From Ophiosphaerella korrae (Eukaryota > Ascomycota > Dothideomycetes > Pleosporales > Phaeosphaeriaceae): 64,000 bases of DNA. The stretch spans positions 1 to 64,000 of the forward strand of contig JALNQF010000172.1 in NCBI GenBank assembly GCA_028456385.1. The letters run 5' to 3'. Positions 12,601-22,413 of this stretch are shown in pieces (positions within the stretch are counted from its first letter, which is position 1; every line of letters starts with the position of its first letter). The notes beneath the pieces were generated by a model. That model was given only the letters and a program-made list of their open reading frames with translations, was not told the origin of the DNA and did no database searches. A program made the translations under genes and the position numbers.

Positions 12601-13328
12601 CGGGAACAAAAATAAATAGATCCGCTGGTGACGACACGTCTGGGAATATGAACAGATCTTTCACTCACATCCACCAAGGGCAGAAATGTGCCCTGATGTG
12701 TGTGGTGCGTGCCTGACATCTCCATGCATGACACAGCCGTTTAGATGACAGCGGCAGTGGACCTCCGTGTCAAAAGCATGGTTTATAGTCTCGATTGGCG
12801 ACGAGGGCTAGATCGATGCATGTGCAAAGCTTATCTTGCACCGGGCGAATCTCGGTTAGGGGCAAAGGAACGAGTGGATCTGTAGAAGATTGCTGGTTGT
12901 GGGTATATCAGTCAAGCCCGGTACATGAGAATTAGTGCAAAGGTGCAGACACTAGAAGACGTATGCGAGACAAGTGTGTGTTACGGCAGAAGTAGCTCTG
13001 GCATGCATGCCCATGTCCATCGTGGAATTGGTTCTCTCAAGGGTAAGCATAGAGTTTCGGGGTTGTTCCCGCTGCACAACAACATGTGAATAAACTAGGA
13101 TTGAGGCCAATCTTTCGAGATTGGTCTCCCACATTAGCAAGAACCTGTAACCAAATCCTGTAGCCGACATGTTGAGATTGTTGTGTATGTAATGGCATTG
13201 CCACTTGTATTAAACCAGCTCAACCATCTAATCTATAACCTAACTTATCGGGAGGAGCTCCATATATATGAATGGGTGAACTAGGTCATGGTCACCTATA
13301 CCATGTTAGTGAGGAGAAAAGAAAAGGT
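9678..13328. other. Long intergenic region, no supported gene
   Basis: This is about 3.6 kb with only short overlapping frames and no domain or plausible splice chain. It contains a (GT)n microsatellite at about 11966-11988, followed by T-rich runs at 12050-12070. A 68-codon frame at 11760-11966 (MSALNHISLF...) is the most protein-like piece, but I found nothing to support it. Confidence 0.55.
11966..11988. repeat. (GT)n microsatellite
   Basis: About eleven tandem GT units end in a TGG. No coding frame depends on it. Confidence 0.9.
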
Positions 13329-15140
13329 CTAGAGCGAATAGGGTCGACGTACCAACTCTTCTGCGGAGACGGGGTGGATGGCCTATATGGTTATGTCAGT
13401 TCTTCGAGTTTAATTTAATATAACGCAAATCAAGTCGGCGTCTTATTCCCCGCAAAACTAGCTACATCCACGTGCACATCTAACAGCGGCGCGGAACCGT
13501 TGCTTGATGTTGCCGCTCCCTTGCATCGCGCATATGCAAGTGCGGAGCTCCGTTTCTAGATCCGGGAATGGGAAAGAAGAGTAAAGAAGAAGATGGGGAG
13601 CACATACCACACAATTGTCAAAATCCTGCTTAGTTGCGCCCATCTTGATCGCCACACCAAATCCTTGCAGGATCTCGCTGCTCGCTTGGCCGAGGATATG
13701 CAGCCCAACAACCTTCTCTTCCTTGCCCACACATATTATCTTGTATGCAGTCGGCCCCTTTTCTGCGGGATCCATCATTGCGTAATACATGCCTGTGAAC
13801 TGTGTCTTGTAGATCTTGATATCATCGCCGTACTTCTCGCGCGCTTCAGGTTCGGTTAGACCAATAGACCCAATTTCAGGGTGGGCGAAGACAACGGATG
13901 GGATGTTTGAGTATTCGAGGCGAGCATCTGGCTTACCACCGAACAAGCGATCTGAGAGGCGGCGACCGGCAGCGATAGCGACGGGGGTGAGTTCAAAGCC
14001 ACGATCGCAGACGTCACCAATGGCGTAGACGTTGGGGATCGAAGTGTTTTGATATTCGTCAGTGACGATGTGGTTCTTGTGATTGAGCTTGATGTCAAAG
14101 TCCTTGATTTTGAGGTCTTCGATTTCAGGCACGCGTCCAGTGGCGAAGAGGACTTCTTCAACCTCGATTGTAGACTCCTTCTTTGTTGCGGTCTCCTGGT
14201 ATGTAACGCGCTTCAAGCCCTTGCCAATATCCTCTACCTTCGTAATCTGACTGCCCTTGTGCAGGTCGATGCCTTGTCGTTCATACTCTTTTGTCACAGC
14301 ATCCTGGATCATGGGATCGAAAGATCGGAGGAGTGTGTCGCCACGGATGAAGAAGTGTGTCTTCGTGCCAAGTGCATGAAGCATACCAGTCATCTCAACT
14401 CCAATGTACCCCGCACCGCTGGTTGCAATACTCTTGGGCTGCTTCTCAAGGTCGAAGAAGCTATCGCTGTTGATGCACAGCTCCTTTCCAGGAATATCAG
14501 GCAATTTTGGTCGGCCACCGGTCGCGATGAGGATGTGCTTTGCCTTTACGCGTTGAGTACCACCATCGTGAAGCGCTACCTCGACTTCGTTCTTTCCTAC
14601 AAACTTGGCCCTTCCTCGAAGATGCTCAATACTATCTTTGTTCAGGTTGTTCTCGTAGATGCCGTTTAGACGCTTGACATATGCGTCACGCTTCTTTTTG
14701 AAGTAAGGCCAGTCAAATGCTGGTGTTTCGGTCACTTGGAAACCATATGATTTGGCGTCCTTGAATGTCTCTGCAATCGCTGCTGCATTCCAGGTGACTT
14801 TCTTTGGCACACAACCGACGTTGACGCAGGTACCGCCGTAGCGATTCGACTCGACTGCAATAACTTTCGCACCGTATTTAGCTGCTCGTCGACCGGACGC
14901 GATACCGCCGCTGCCGATACCCAAGACCAGATAATCACACTCTTTAGTAGTTGAAGACATGACGGGACGAGAGGTAGAGAAGTGAGATGTAATATTGGAC
15001 AACCGCGAAGACGCCACTGTTAATCTCGAGGTAGGTGTGAAGCGGGATGGCGCAACGATGGAGAGCCCCGCGGAGGAAGAAGCAGTGTAATAGAGACTCA
15101 GAGATGGAGCTCGTAGCCTACAAGCCAATATTTTACGCAT
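13329..15140 (-). CDS. glr1: Glutathione reductase (NADPH), probably mitochondrial and cytosolic forms
   Basis: This flavoenzyme reduces glutathione disulphide with NADPH. The two coding exons are 15140-13608 and 13382-13329, giving 528 residues. The FAD Rossmann motif GIGSGG lies at about 74-79. The redox-active pair is C105 and C110 (GGTCVNVGCVPKK). The NADPH fold GAGYIG lies near 245, and the second FAD motif is IGDVCDRG. The conserved C-terminal segment that supplies the catalytic His is on the small last exon (AIHPVSAEELV), reached across a 225-nt intron (13383-13607) with a gtatgt donor and a tatag acceptor. The family usually has HPT here and this protein has HPV. The first 60 residues are rich in Arg and Ser without acidic residues, like a mitochondrial presequence. 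A second in-frame ATG at 14960 (M61) would give the cytosolic form. Reading through the intron keeps a long open frame but loses the active-site His. Confidence 0.95.
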
Positions 15141-15653
15141 GTAGATGGATAGCCTAGGGTGGGGTATCGCCTTCTTATAGAATGACGCAACCAGAAAGCA
15201 ATGGCCAAAGTAGAATAGTTGCTTTTAGTAATCCTACTCGTCTAGTCCTATGGGAGTTACAGCGCTTGCTGCAGTCAGATTCTGCAGAGGGCGTTACCCA
15301 AAGAATGCGTTGATATGTAATCGCAGTGCGTCTCAGACAGAATTAACTTTTTCTGATTTGGAATGGCAGACAAGGTGGGATGGATTGCGCGAGCCTCGGC
15401 TGGTCCCTTGCTTGCGCCTTTCCACATTGGTAAGCCATCTTCGACATGGATTACCTCATCGATTCTAGATCACCTCACCACCAGCTCTCATATGCCTGCT
15501 TCCACATGCTCATCTGTAGATTGTCCACTTTAATGGCATATCGAAAAATGCTAACACAAGCAGTGTGTTGGCTGGGAGATGTAGAACGGGCGACACCACC
15601 GTGAAAAGCCTCACAGATAGACCCAAGAAAAACCAACGCATAGTTCTATCACA
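15141..15653. other. Intergenic region between divergent genes
   Basis: This is the shared upstream region of glutathione reductase (leftward) and the small membrane protein (rightward). No coding evidence is seen. Confidence 0.6.
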
Positions 15654-16145
15654 ATGGGTGGCCGACTTTCCAAGCCCAAAGCTGTGGACGGCATGAGTGA
15701 GCTGCCAAAATCTACATCCAGCAATGCTTCAGCCCGTCTATCACGAAACCGTGGTATTGTAAATGGCAGAGTGTGTCCCCTTTGGCCTGTTTCTCCATCT
15801 GCCCACTAGCTAACCATCCCATAGACTATAATGGCCCCCCTCGCCGCCCTTACGATGGCAGGCCTGCTCTTCGTTTATGCACGCACTTCGATTCGCGCCG
15901 CCAAACTCAACGCCCAGCGACACCGTGAAGCTGACGGCGGCCAAATCAGCTGGCATAAGGAGAGTCTGCGTCGGCATGGCCAGTTAGAGAGGCTAGATGA
16001 TGATCGTGGGACGTTCAAAGAGGCGCTTGTGGGGGATATCAGGAAGAAGAGAAAGGAGAGTGAGGACAAGGAAAAGGCCGAAGTACCGGTTGAGAGGAGT
16101 GAAAATGATGTACAGCTTAGGAAAATAGTAGGCAAGCGAGATTAG
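15654..16145 (+). CDS. Small membrane protein with myristoylation-type N-terminus
   Basis: Two exons (15654-15770 and 15825-16145) joined across a 54-nt intron give 145 residues in frame (NGR joined to TIMAPL). The N-terminus MGGRLSKPK fits the N-myristoylation pattern, with Gly2 and Ser6. One hydrophobic segment follows (about residues 42-58, MAPLAALTMAGLLFVYA). The C-terminal half is highly charged and probably helical (IRKKRKESEDKEKAE). This suggests a peripheral or single-pass membrane protein with a soluble charged tail. I do not recognise the family. The clean splice junction and compositional structure make the gene itself credible. Confidence 0.7.
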
Positions 16146-16358
16146 GGGTTAGATGAGGAGATGATATAGAATACCTTAGGTTCCTCAGTATTGGTAAATT
16201 GAGAAAAAACTTTTGTCTATCAACATCACAATGCAAAACAATATCAGAAAGCCAGACACTGAATAAAACATTTCAATTGACTCCCTACCAAATCCGCACC
16301 CATCCAAAGCCCATACAACTACTTTTCTATAGCCAGTGAAAGAAATTCCATTATACTC

Positions 16359-16502
16359 CTAGGATGCAGGTAGGATATCGATGTTACGCCATTGCACTCC
16401 GATCATTCCGTAGTAGCCCACCAAAGAGAAGATGTAGAATGAAAGAGCACCGACGCAATGCAAAAGGTCGCCCCAGTCGTACATCATAATCATAAAGGCC
16501 AT
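16359..16502 (-). CDS. Small membrane ORF just after the R3H gene stop
   Basis: This 47-codon frame starts four bases beyond the stop codon of the R3H-SUZ gene on the same strand. The predicted peptide begins MAFMIMMYDWGDLL and has one aromatic-rich hydrophobic span (GALSFYIFSLVGYYGMIGVQW), then a short polar tail ending ILPAS. The composition is much more like a real single-pass membrane microprotein than like 3' untranslated sequence. No promoter gap separates it from the upstream gene, so expression would need an internal promoter, reinitiation or splicing to an exon I cannot see. It is too short for a family assignment. Confidence 0.4.
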   Translation of the reverse strand: MAFMIMMYDWGDLLHCVGALSFYIFSLVGYYGMIGVQWRNIDILPAS

Positions 16503-16505
16503 CAA

Positions 16506-19185
16506 TTAGTTGTTATTCCCACTACTACTACCCCGAACTGGGACAACCGGAGTGCTGCTCACAAGGGTGGGGCCCATGGTGCTTGGGATTCGGGCCATTG
16601 CGGGCAGTTTGGGAGCAACTTGTGACACAGGAACAGGAGCTGGAGGCTTGGCAGGTAGATGTGCGGGCGTCCCGTACTTGGCAATGCTACTATGTGATAC
16701 AGATGGATCGCTAGCCTGAGAAGCATTTCTGTGCATCGAACCGGCAGAACCATTACCCTGTATGCTTTGAGGAGAACCGAAGGAAGGTGTACTAGCAACC
16801 GAAGGACTTGGTCTCGGCATCTGATGTGGCATACCGCTCGGACCGGGCATCTGGTAATTGTTATATCCATTCATTGGCGGTGGGCCTTGATTCATGCTTG
16901 GCTGCATCTGGTATGGCATATTGCGGCCACCTGGAATGAAAGCCTGGCTTTGCGGATTGAATTGCTGCCGATTGTAGCTACCAGGAATAGGATGCTGGTT
17001 GTGATTAGGCTTGCCGTTGTAAGGAGTTGGGGGGAATTGCCCATAGGGGTACGAGGTAGGCATTGGTCCTTGATGCGGTGCAGACATGGGCCGATTCCCT
17101 GGACCAGGTTGTGGATAGGGACCTTGAGTCATTGGGTACGACGTTTGTTGAGGCATTTGTGACCACCCCGAATTTCCAGGCATTTGCGGAGATTGTTGAA
17201 ATGAGTCTTGGTATGAGGCCATGGGTATGTTACCCATCTTCGGCGTCACCTGTGAAGGCCCATTTGAATTCTGGAAGGACATACGTTGAAAATCATTGGA
17301 AAGGTCAAATCCGTTCTGCATCGGTCCATAATTGGGGTACATCGAGTTGTTTGAGGGTTGATACTGCTGTCCTGACCATCCATACTGCGCTTGCCCGTCT
17401 GAAGGCATCATAGTAGGGAACGGGCTAGTGTACGTTGTTGGTGGTGAAGCACCCTGGTTCATGCCTTGGTACTGCGGATTGGGGATTGGCCCTGGGAAGC
17501 CGTTGTAGTATACACCATTCTCGCCGTTGTATCCTGGGACTGGATATTGCTGAGGGTAATATACGTTGTAGCGAGACCGTGCTTGAAAGTCATCGTCATC
17601 GTAATTGCGCTGCTTCTTAGTTTTCTTCTTTCCGGCAGCCGAACTTGACCTAGAAACATCTTTGCCCTTCTCATCCCCTGACCCAGCGGCCTCAGAGGGA
17701 TCGGCCATGTCGTTCTCTTCACCTTCGGCACTGCCGAAAATACGCTGTCGGGCCTCCTTGTATCGCGCCTCTCGCTCTTCTCGAGTCAGAGCGGCCTTGT
17801 CCTTCTCTTTTTCATCATTGCTGCCTTCACTACCGCCAACCTCGGATGTTGTCATGGATGGATTTTGTGAATTAGCCGTGGTGTTAGTGCCGGATTTTCC
17901 GTCATCACGACGCATGATCTTTCGAGCGGGAAGGTCAACTGGGGGCGTACTGGTACCCTTTGCAAGGCCGCCCATCTGCGACAAGGGAGGCGGGCTGAGA
18001 GATCTTAGTAGATGATTTAAGTTGAGGGCGTGAATAGGCTTCCTTACATTCTGCAGAATGGTGTTCGCGTGATTTTGATACATTCTTTGGCTGAGTCAAG
18101 TTCATGGCCAAGTAGATAATATGCGGCAAGACGATGGGCAAGCAATCTATAAAATGAATTGCAGCTAGGTAAGGCCCATTCGCTCTCACTAATTTTGATC
18201 AACACATCGGCCGAAAGTAGATTGAATAGACAGAGGCTTACCGAGGTTCCTTGATAAAATCGATAAAGTCTTGCTCAAGCTTGACGATAAACAAGCGGTC
18301 GCGAGGAGACTGCAACGCTTGGAGGAGTTTTTCATCGGGTATGGCTGGTGGAATAGGACCACCGTTCATCATAGGCATGCCACTGACTACTGGCTGTGAC
18401 ATTGGCCTAGCGCCATTCTGTGGCTGATTGGGGTCATAGAGAGATGAATTGCCGTTCGGAAGGTTTGGGAAGCGTCCAGGCGGGACACCTCGGTGAGGCT
18501 GGGGATTCATGACTGCAATCTCATGGAGTTGGTCGCGAAATGCACGCGCAATCCCATTATCAGAACCCTGCCGAGAATCCGCAGTAACAGAGTCTGGAGG
18601 GCTGGTCACATCCTCTTCTTCAACTGCTCTGAGGCTGGCGCTGTCGTCGGGCCGAAGCGACTCTTTCTCGTCAAGTGCGAAGGTAGTCGCAGAGGCAACG
18701 CTTTTCCCATCGATACTCGGGGGTTTAGCCGATCCGTCAGATGAAGAAAGCTGGGTGCTGCTGTCCTCGGCGACAGAAACCTTGACAAAGGCGATCGACC
18801 GCGGCCTCTCGTTCCCCTCGTTTTTCACGTCAGACGAAGGTGCGGCGGACTGAACTGCCGCATCAGTCCATTCTCCAGTTCGAACAGCTGTGCTACCAGC
18901 TTTGTCATTAGCCGAAGTCTTCTCAGGCTTCGCCACAGGCACCTTTGGAGCCTCTCCATTGACGGACATGGGGCGAGTGGTTTGAGGAAGTGCGAGATTT
19001 CGCGGGGTGGCGACGGGTGGTCTAGGTTTGGAGGTGGTTTCTTTTGTGGGTGAAGGTCTCAATGCAGAGGCAGCAACCTAGGCCTGTCAGTGCATAAGTC
19101 TTGAATATGGAATCTGTGCACGCACTTTTGCGAAGGATGGCCTCAAATGGGATTGCTCAGCAGGAACTGGAGCATGAGATGCCAT
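16506..19185 (-). CDS. R3H and SUZ domain RNA-binding protein
   Basis: Four exons (19185-19126, 19077-18242, 18188-18048, 18003-16506) give 844 residues. The start MASHAPVPAEQ lies on the short first exon. Residues about 275-345 form an R3H domain: the segment reading NSFYRLLAHRLAAYY contains the R-x3-H signature, and ITRTPFCR follows. Most of this domain is on the 141-nt third exon. A SUZ domain follows: ARKIMRRDD, then LTREEREARYKEARQRIFG. SUZ segments bind RNA in proteins that often carry R3H in front. The C-terminal 400 residues are low complexity, rich in Pro, Gln, Asn, Gly, Met and Tyr, typical of proteins that enter cytoplasmic RNA granules. The N-terminal 270 residues are Ser/Pro-rich and disordered. 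A role in mRNA metabolism is inferred from domain content only. Confidence 0.88.
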
Positions 19186-20025
19186 TGTAGGTTAGATAGT
19201 GTCGCCTTTGGGACTAGATAGAAACGAGGAAGACAGTTTAATGCGCCTGGGTAGAAGCACAGTAGGCGCTGCTGTGGAGAAGAAGAACGTGTATGTATGA
19301 GTCTGCGAGTTTTGGTAATCGGGCGTGCGGCTATACAAAGCAACAAATGGCCCAGGATCGAAGTCGAATAGCAGGCCAAGCTCAAAGCCACAGAGAGTTG
19401 GTCGTGGACCGAAAGGAAGGTATGTATTATTGCCAAAGTGATGGACGTTTTTTTCAGGAAATAGGGTGCTCAAGGAAAATCGCGATAGCCAGGGCCAGGG
19501 AGCTGGACATGTTGGTGTACCGACATTCGTGGATGCGTAGTAGTGTGGGGCTATCGAGGTTGATGTTGAGCAGCCTTGAGGTCAGGCCTTTGATCCTAGT
19601 TGCGCGTGGTGGGGAGCAAGCGGCCAAGCGATCTGATATAGGGCGCGCACAGCAGGCGACCGGTGAATTGACGCGTTGGCAGAGGCGCAGTGGCAGGGAG
19701 CGAGGCTGCAAGGACCAGGCTGATTGTGCGGGGTGCGGCGCAGCGGTCTTCGGGTAGACGTCGAGCAGTGATGTGAGGCCGTCAAAGCTGCTGCCAGCCG
19801 GAGCGGAGAAATGTTTCTGAGCTAACTTTCCCCGTCACGTGCGCCGCCTCATCGTGCAGGTGCCCATTTGCCGGAATAGTTTCATCGAAACAGAACTTGG
19901 CGAAGCTTGATTACTACTCCGACGCTGATTCTTGCTCTCACCTCCCTGGCCCTGGAGCCGAGTTGTGTGGCATCCACTACTCATACCTGATTACCTATTG
20001 TAGATATTCCCTTGCTGAAGCCGCC
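19186..20025. other. Intergenic region between divergent genes
   Basis: This is the upstream region of the R3H-SUZ gene (leftward) and the CCHC protein (rightward). A 154-codon frame at 19293-19757 shows no family features. A frame running from 19897 into the CCHC gene is treated as leader sequence. Confidence 0.5.
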
Positions 20026-21066
20026 ATGTACCGCCGACCAGGCACTGGCCGTTCCAAAGCCTCCGCCGATACGCTCTGCCAGAAGTGCCTCCAACGAGGG
20101 CATTACAGTTACGAGTGCAAAGCTTCAGCCCAGGAACGTCCATATGCTTCGCGGCCTTCCCGAACACAGCAGCTTCTCAACCCAAAACTGAAGCCAAAGC
20201 TCACCACAGAGGTTCCAGAGGACCTGGTGCGCAAGAAGGGTCTCGCCGATGCCATCCTGAAGAAGAAAGAGGAGGAGCGATCAGGTCGCGACTACAAGCG
20301 CTCAAGATCTCTATCAACTTCATCTGTGGATTCCGTGTCTACCATCTCTACCAATAATCGATCACCATCCAGGTCACCTTCGCCGCCACGGCGCCGGGCG
20401 CATGATGGAGGCGACCGTAAAGCCCCCATCAAACAAAGGAAGCGATCCATGTCAAGAAACTCACACTCTTCGCATGACTCCAACCGCAAAACTCGGCGGC
20501 GCATGAGCTCCTTCAGCCCCGGCGAGCGAGGCCGACGAAGGACGCGATCGAGGTCCACCTCAGCGCGCATGGATATATTGCATGAGGACCCACAACGAAA
20601 GGACTCCCATGGGCGGTACCGTAGAGGCTCACGCTCGCGGAGTAGGAGCAGACAACGACACGGAAAACGGGCAGTGCGCCGACCCTCTTCATCGCGATCA
20701 AAGTCTCGTAGCCTCGACCGCATGGACACATCTGATAGCCGTGAAGGACGAAATGGTGGAGCAAGAAATCAGCCAGCGGCATATATGCCTAATCGAGGCA
20801 TGCCTTCGCGGTCTCCTTCACCATATAGGCCGGGCCGTGTTCGCAGTCCAAGACGAAAAGCACCCCCACGATCACCTAGCCCGCGCAATGGAAGGAGTAA
20901 TTATCAAAGTCAAAGCGGGTTTCATGGCCCAGCTCGCAACCGATTCGGCAATGGACCAGCGAGAAATTTCCCACCAGCTGCTCTGCCCGTGCAGCGGGAG
21001 CGCAGTCTGAGTCCGTTCAGTAAACGGGTTGCTATGACAAAGGCTATGCAGGCAGGGGGTGCTTGA
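20026..21066 (+). CDS. CCHC zinc-knuckle, RS-rich protein (ZCCHC10-like)
   Basis: I chose the ATG at 20026 (gccATGt, MYRRPGTGRSKAS) because similarity to the family starts there. A frame extending up to 19897 is open but looks like leader. The protein then has 346 residues. A single CX2CX4HX4C zinc knuckle (CQKCLQRGHYSYEC) lies near residues 20-33. It is followed by the conserved RPSRTQQLLNPKLKPKL stretch seen in ZCCHC10-type proteins. The rest is dominated by Arg-Ser and Ser-Pro repeats (for example SRSRSRSRQR), as in splicing-associated proteins. A nuclear RNA-processing role is inferred from this composition and from the family. Confidence 0.82.
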   Translation: MYRRPGTGRSKASADTLCQKCLQRGHYSYECKASAQERPYASRPSRTQQLLNPKLKPKLTTEVPEDLVRKKGLADAILKKKEEERSGRDYKRSRSLSTSSVDSVSTISTNNRSPSRSPSPPRRRAHDGGDRKAPIKQRKRSMSRNSHSSHDSNRKTRRRMSSFSPGERGRRRTRSRSTSARMDILHEDPQRKDSHGRYRRGSRSRSRSRQRHGKRAVRRPSSSRSKSRSLDRMDTSDSREGRNGGARNQPAAYMPNRGMPSRSPSPYRPGRVRSPRRKAPPRSPSPRNGRSNYQSQSGFHGPARNRFGNGPARNFPPAALPVQRERSLSPFSKRVAMTKAMQAGGA

Positions 21067-21550
21067 GAATGAAAGGAAGAAAGTGCCATTAATTAGATGA
21101 TCCATCAAAAGCAATATTTCTGGGTCGCGTATAGTGGATGGGAAGGGCTATGAAGCATTGGATTTGTAAGTATACCTTGGTTTCGACTGAAATCGGCAGA
21201 GGACATGAATTTGATATTCGAGATCTAGAAAGTGATGCTAGACTAACGGCGGCGTCCATCAATGGAGGGGGTTTCAATAGTATTGTAAAGGGGCACAAAG
21301 CTATATCAATTCGAGCGATTGGCTAAGCCAAATGTCTTTACTCTAATATACTTAATATGCCTACGTAGGGATTCCGGTCTTTTGATAGACTTTTCCGTAC
21401 TCTATACCCATGTCTTCCGCCGTCCCCGCTCCCATCTTTCTGGAAATCTCACTACCGCTGATCCTGCGGGCTCAGTCGCATGCTCGGAGCGGTGATGCTA
21501 GAACGACATGCATCTAGGATAATTTCATCGCGAAACCATACCGACGACTT
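21067..21550. other. Intergenic region between convergent genes
   Basis: The 3' ends of the CCHC gene and Cwf18 face each other here. Nothing else is seen. Confidence 0.5.
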
Positions 21551-22219
21551 TCAGCTCACATCCTCGTCTTCCTCATCCCTTCTCCGTTCTCTCTCTTCCT
21601 CCTGTTCTTTTAAATGCATAGCCTCCACTAGCTCGCTCCCCTCCATGCCAACTTCTTCCCCATCCCCTTCATTAGCATCCTTTACTCCACCAACCTGCCT
21701 TACCTCCTTCTCCTTAATTGCCTTCTGTGCTTCTATCCTCTCCCTCACCAACCTCGCAATCGCATTCTCAGTCTGCACCTCCAACGGCTTGAGCTTCTGC
21801 TCTAAATCTCTTTTCAAGTCCCAGTTTGGTTTTTTGGGCTGTATCTTGAATAGATCTAGCCCTTTATCATCTGCTTTCTCTTCCTCTTGCTGTTGCTTGG
21901 TTTCTAGCGCTAATTGCTGAGCCTTGTATTCCAACGTTGAGGTTGGGTCGGCGATTGGTTGATTGTCGAATCCGAGCTTGACGTTGCGCGTTTCGGGGTC
22001 GAAGTTTCGCCCGCTGAGATAGGTTTTTGTTACAGCATTGTCGGCTTCGTTATCTGCTTCCTCAGTGCGGGTGAGGGCTGTCGCATTGTCGGCTTGTAGT
22101 GATGAGGGTTCCTCTGACTCGTCTGTCGTCGGTGCTTGCTTGCGCTTTAAGGATTTGAGTTGAGCGAGGCGCGCTTTGCGATCGTTAGCTGCTGCGGATA
22201 GTTTCTCGTGCGACGACAT
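21551..22219 (-). CDS. cwf18: Pre-mRNA splicing factor Cwf18 (CCDC12 family)
   Basis: This is a single 222-codon exon. It shows the CCDC12/Cwf18 pattern: an N-terminal basic helix (ANDRKARLAQLKSLKRK), the conserved YLSGRNFDPETRNVKLGF segment, and a central NWDLKRDLEQKLKPLE motif followed by a long coiled coil (TENAIARLVRERI). Cwf18 associates with the Prp19/Cdc5 complex of the spliceosome. The C-terminal tail is very acidic and Glu/Arg-rich. Length is in the family's range. It shares a 194-bp divergent promoter with the PPR gene. Confidence 0.9.
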   Translation of the reverse strand: MSSHEKLSAAANDRKARLAQLKSLKRKQAPTTDESEEPSSLQADNATALTRTEEADNEADNAVTKTYLSGRNFDPETRNVKLGFDNQPIADPTSTLEYKAQQLALETKQQQEEEKADDKGLDLFKIQPKKPNWDLKRDLEQKLKPLEVQTENAIARLVRERIEAQKAIKEKEVRQVGGVKDANEGDGEEVGMEGSELVEAMHLKEQEEERERRRDEEDEDVS

Positions 22220-22413
22220 GGCGAATCCAGTGAGAGTTGAGTGAGTTGATGGTTGCGCGCCTACAGCTCCAAAAAGTTCTGAGGAAGTCCGGCAAGCTTT
22301 TCAAACCATAAGCGAACCATGCATCTCGACATTTTCCAGCTATCATGAACATCACATCTTCGGCCAGCCAACGCGTCATGGCTCGATGAAGCGCATTCCA
22401 ATCCCACTCTCTC
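22220..22413. promoter_or_regulatory. Shared divergent promoter of cwf18 and the PPR gene
   Basis: Only 194 bases separate the two start codons, so both genes must use overlapping upstream sequence. No specific factor site is claimed. Confidence 0.6.

Noticed and set aside
13458..13607. C-terminal extension of glutathione reductase by read-through
   Set aside because: It replaces the essential HPxSAEE end with unrelated residues. The spliced exon at 13329-13382 is clearly the real terminus.
14049..14669. 206-codon plus-strand frame inside glutathione reductase
   Set aside because: It is antisense to an unambiguous enzyme gene and has no family features.
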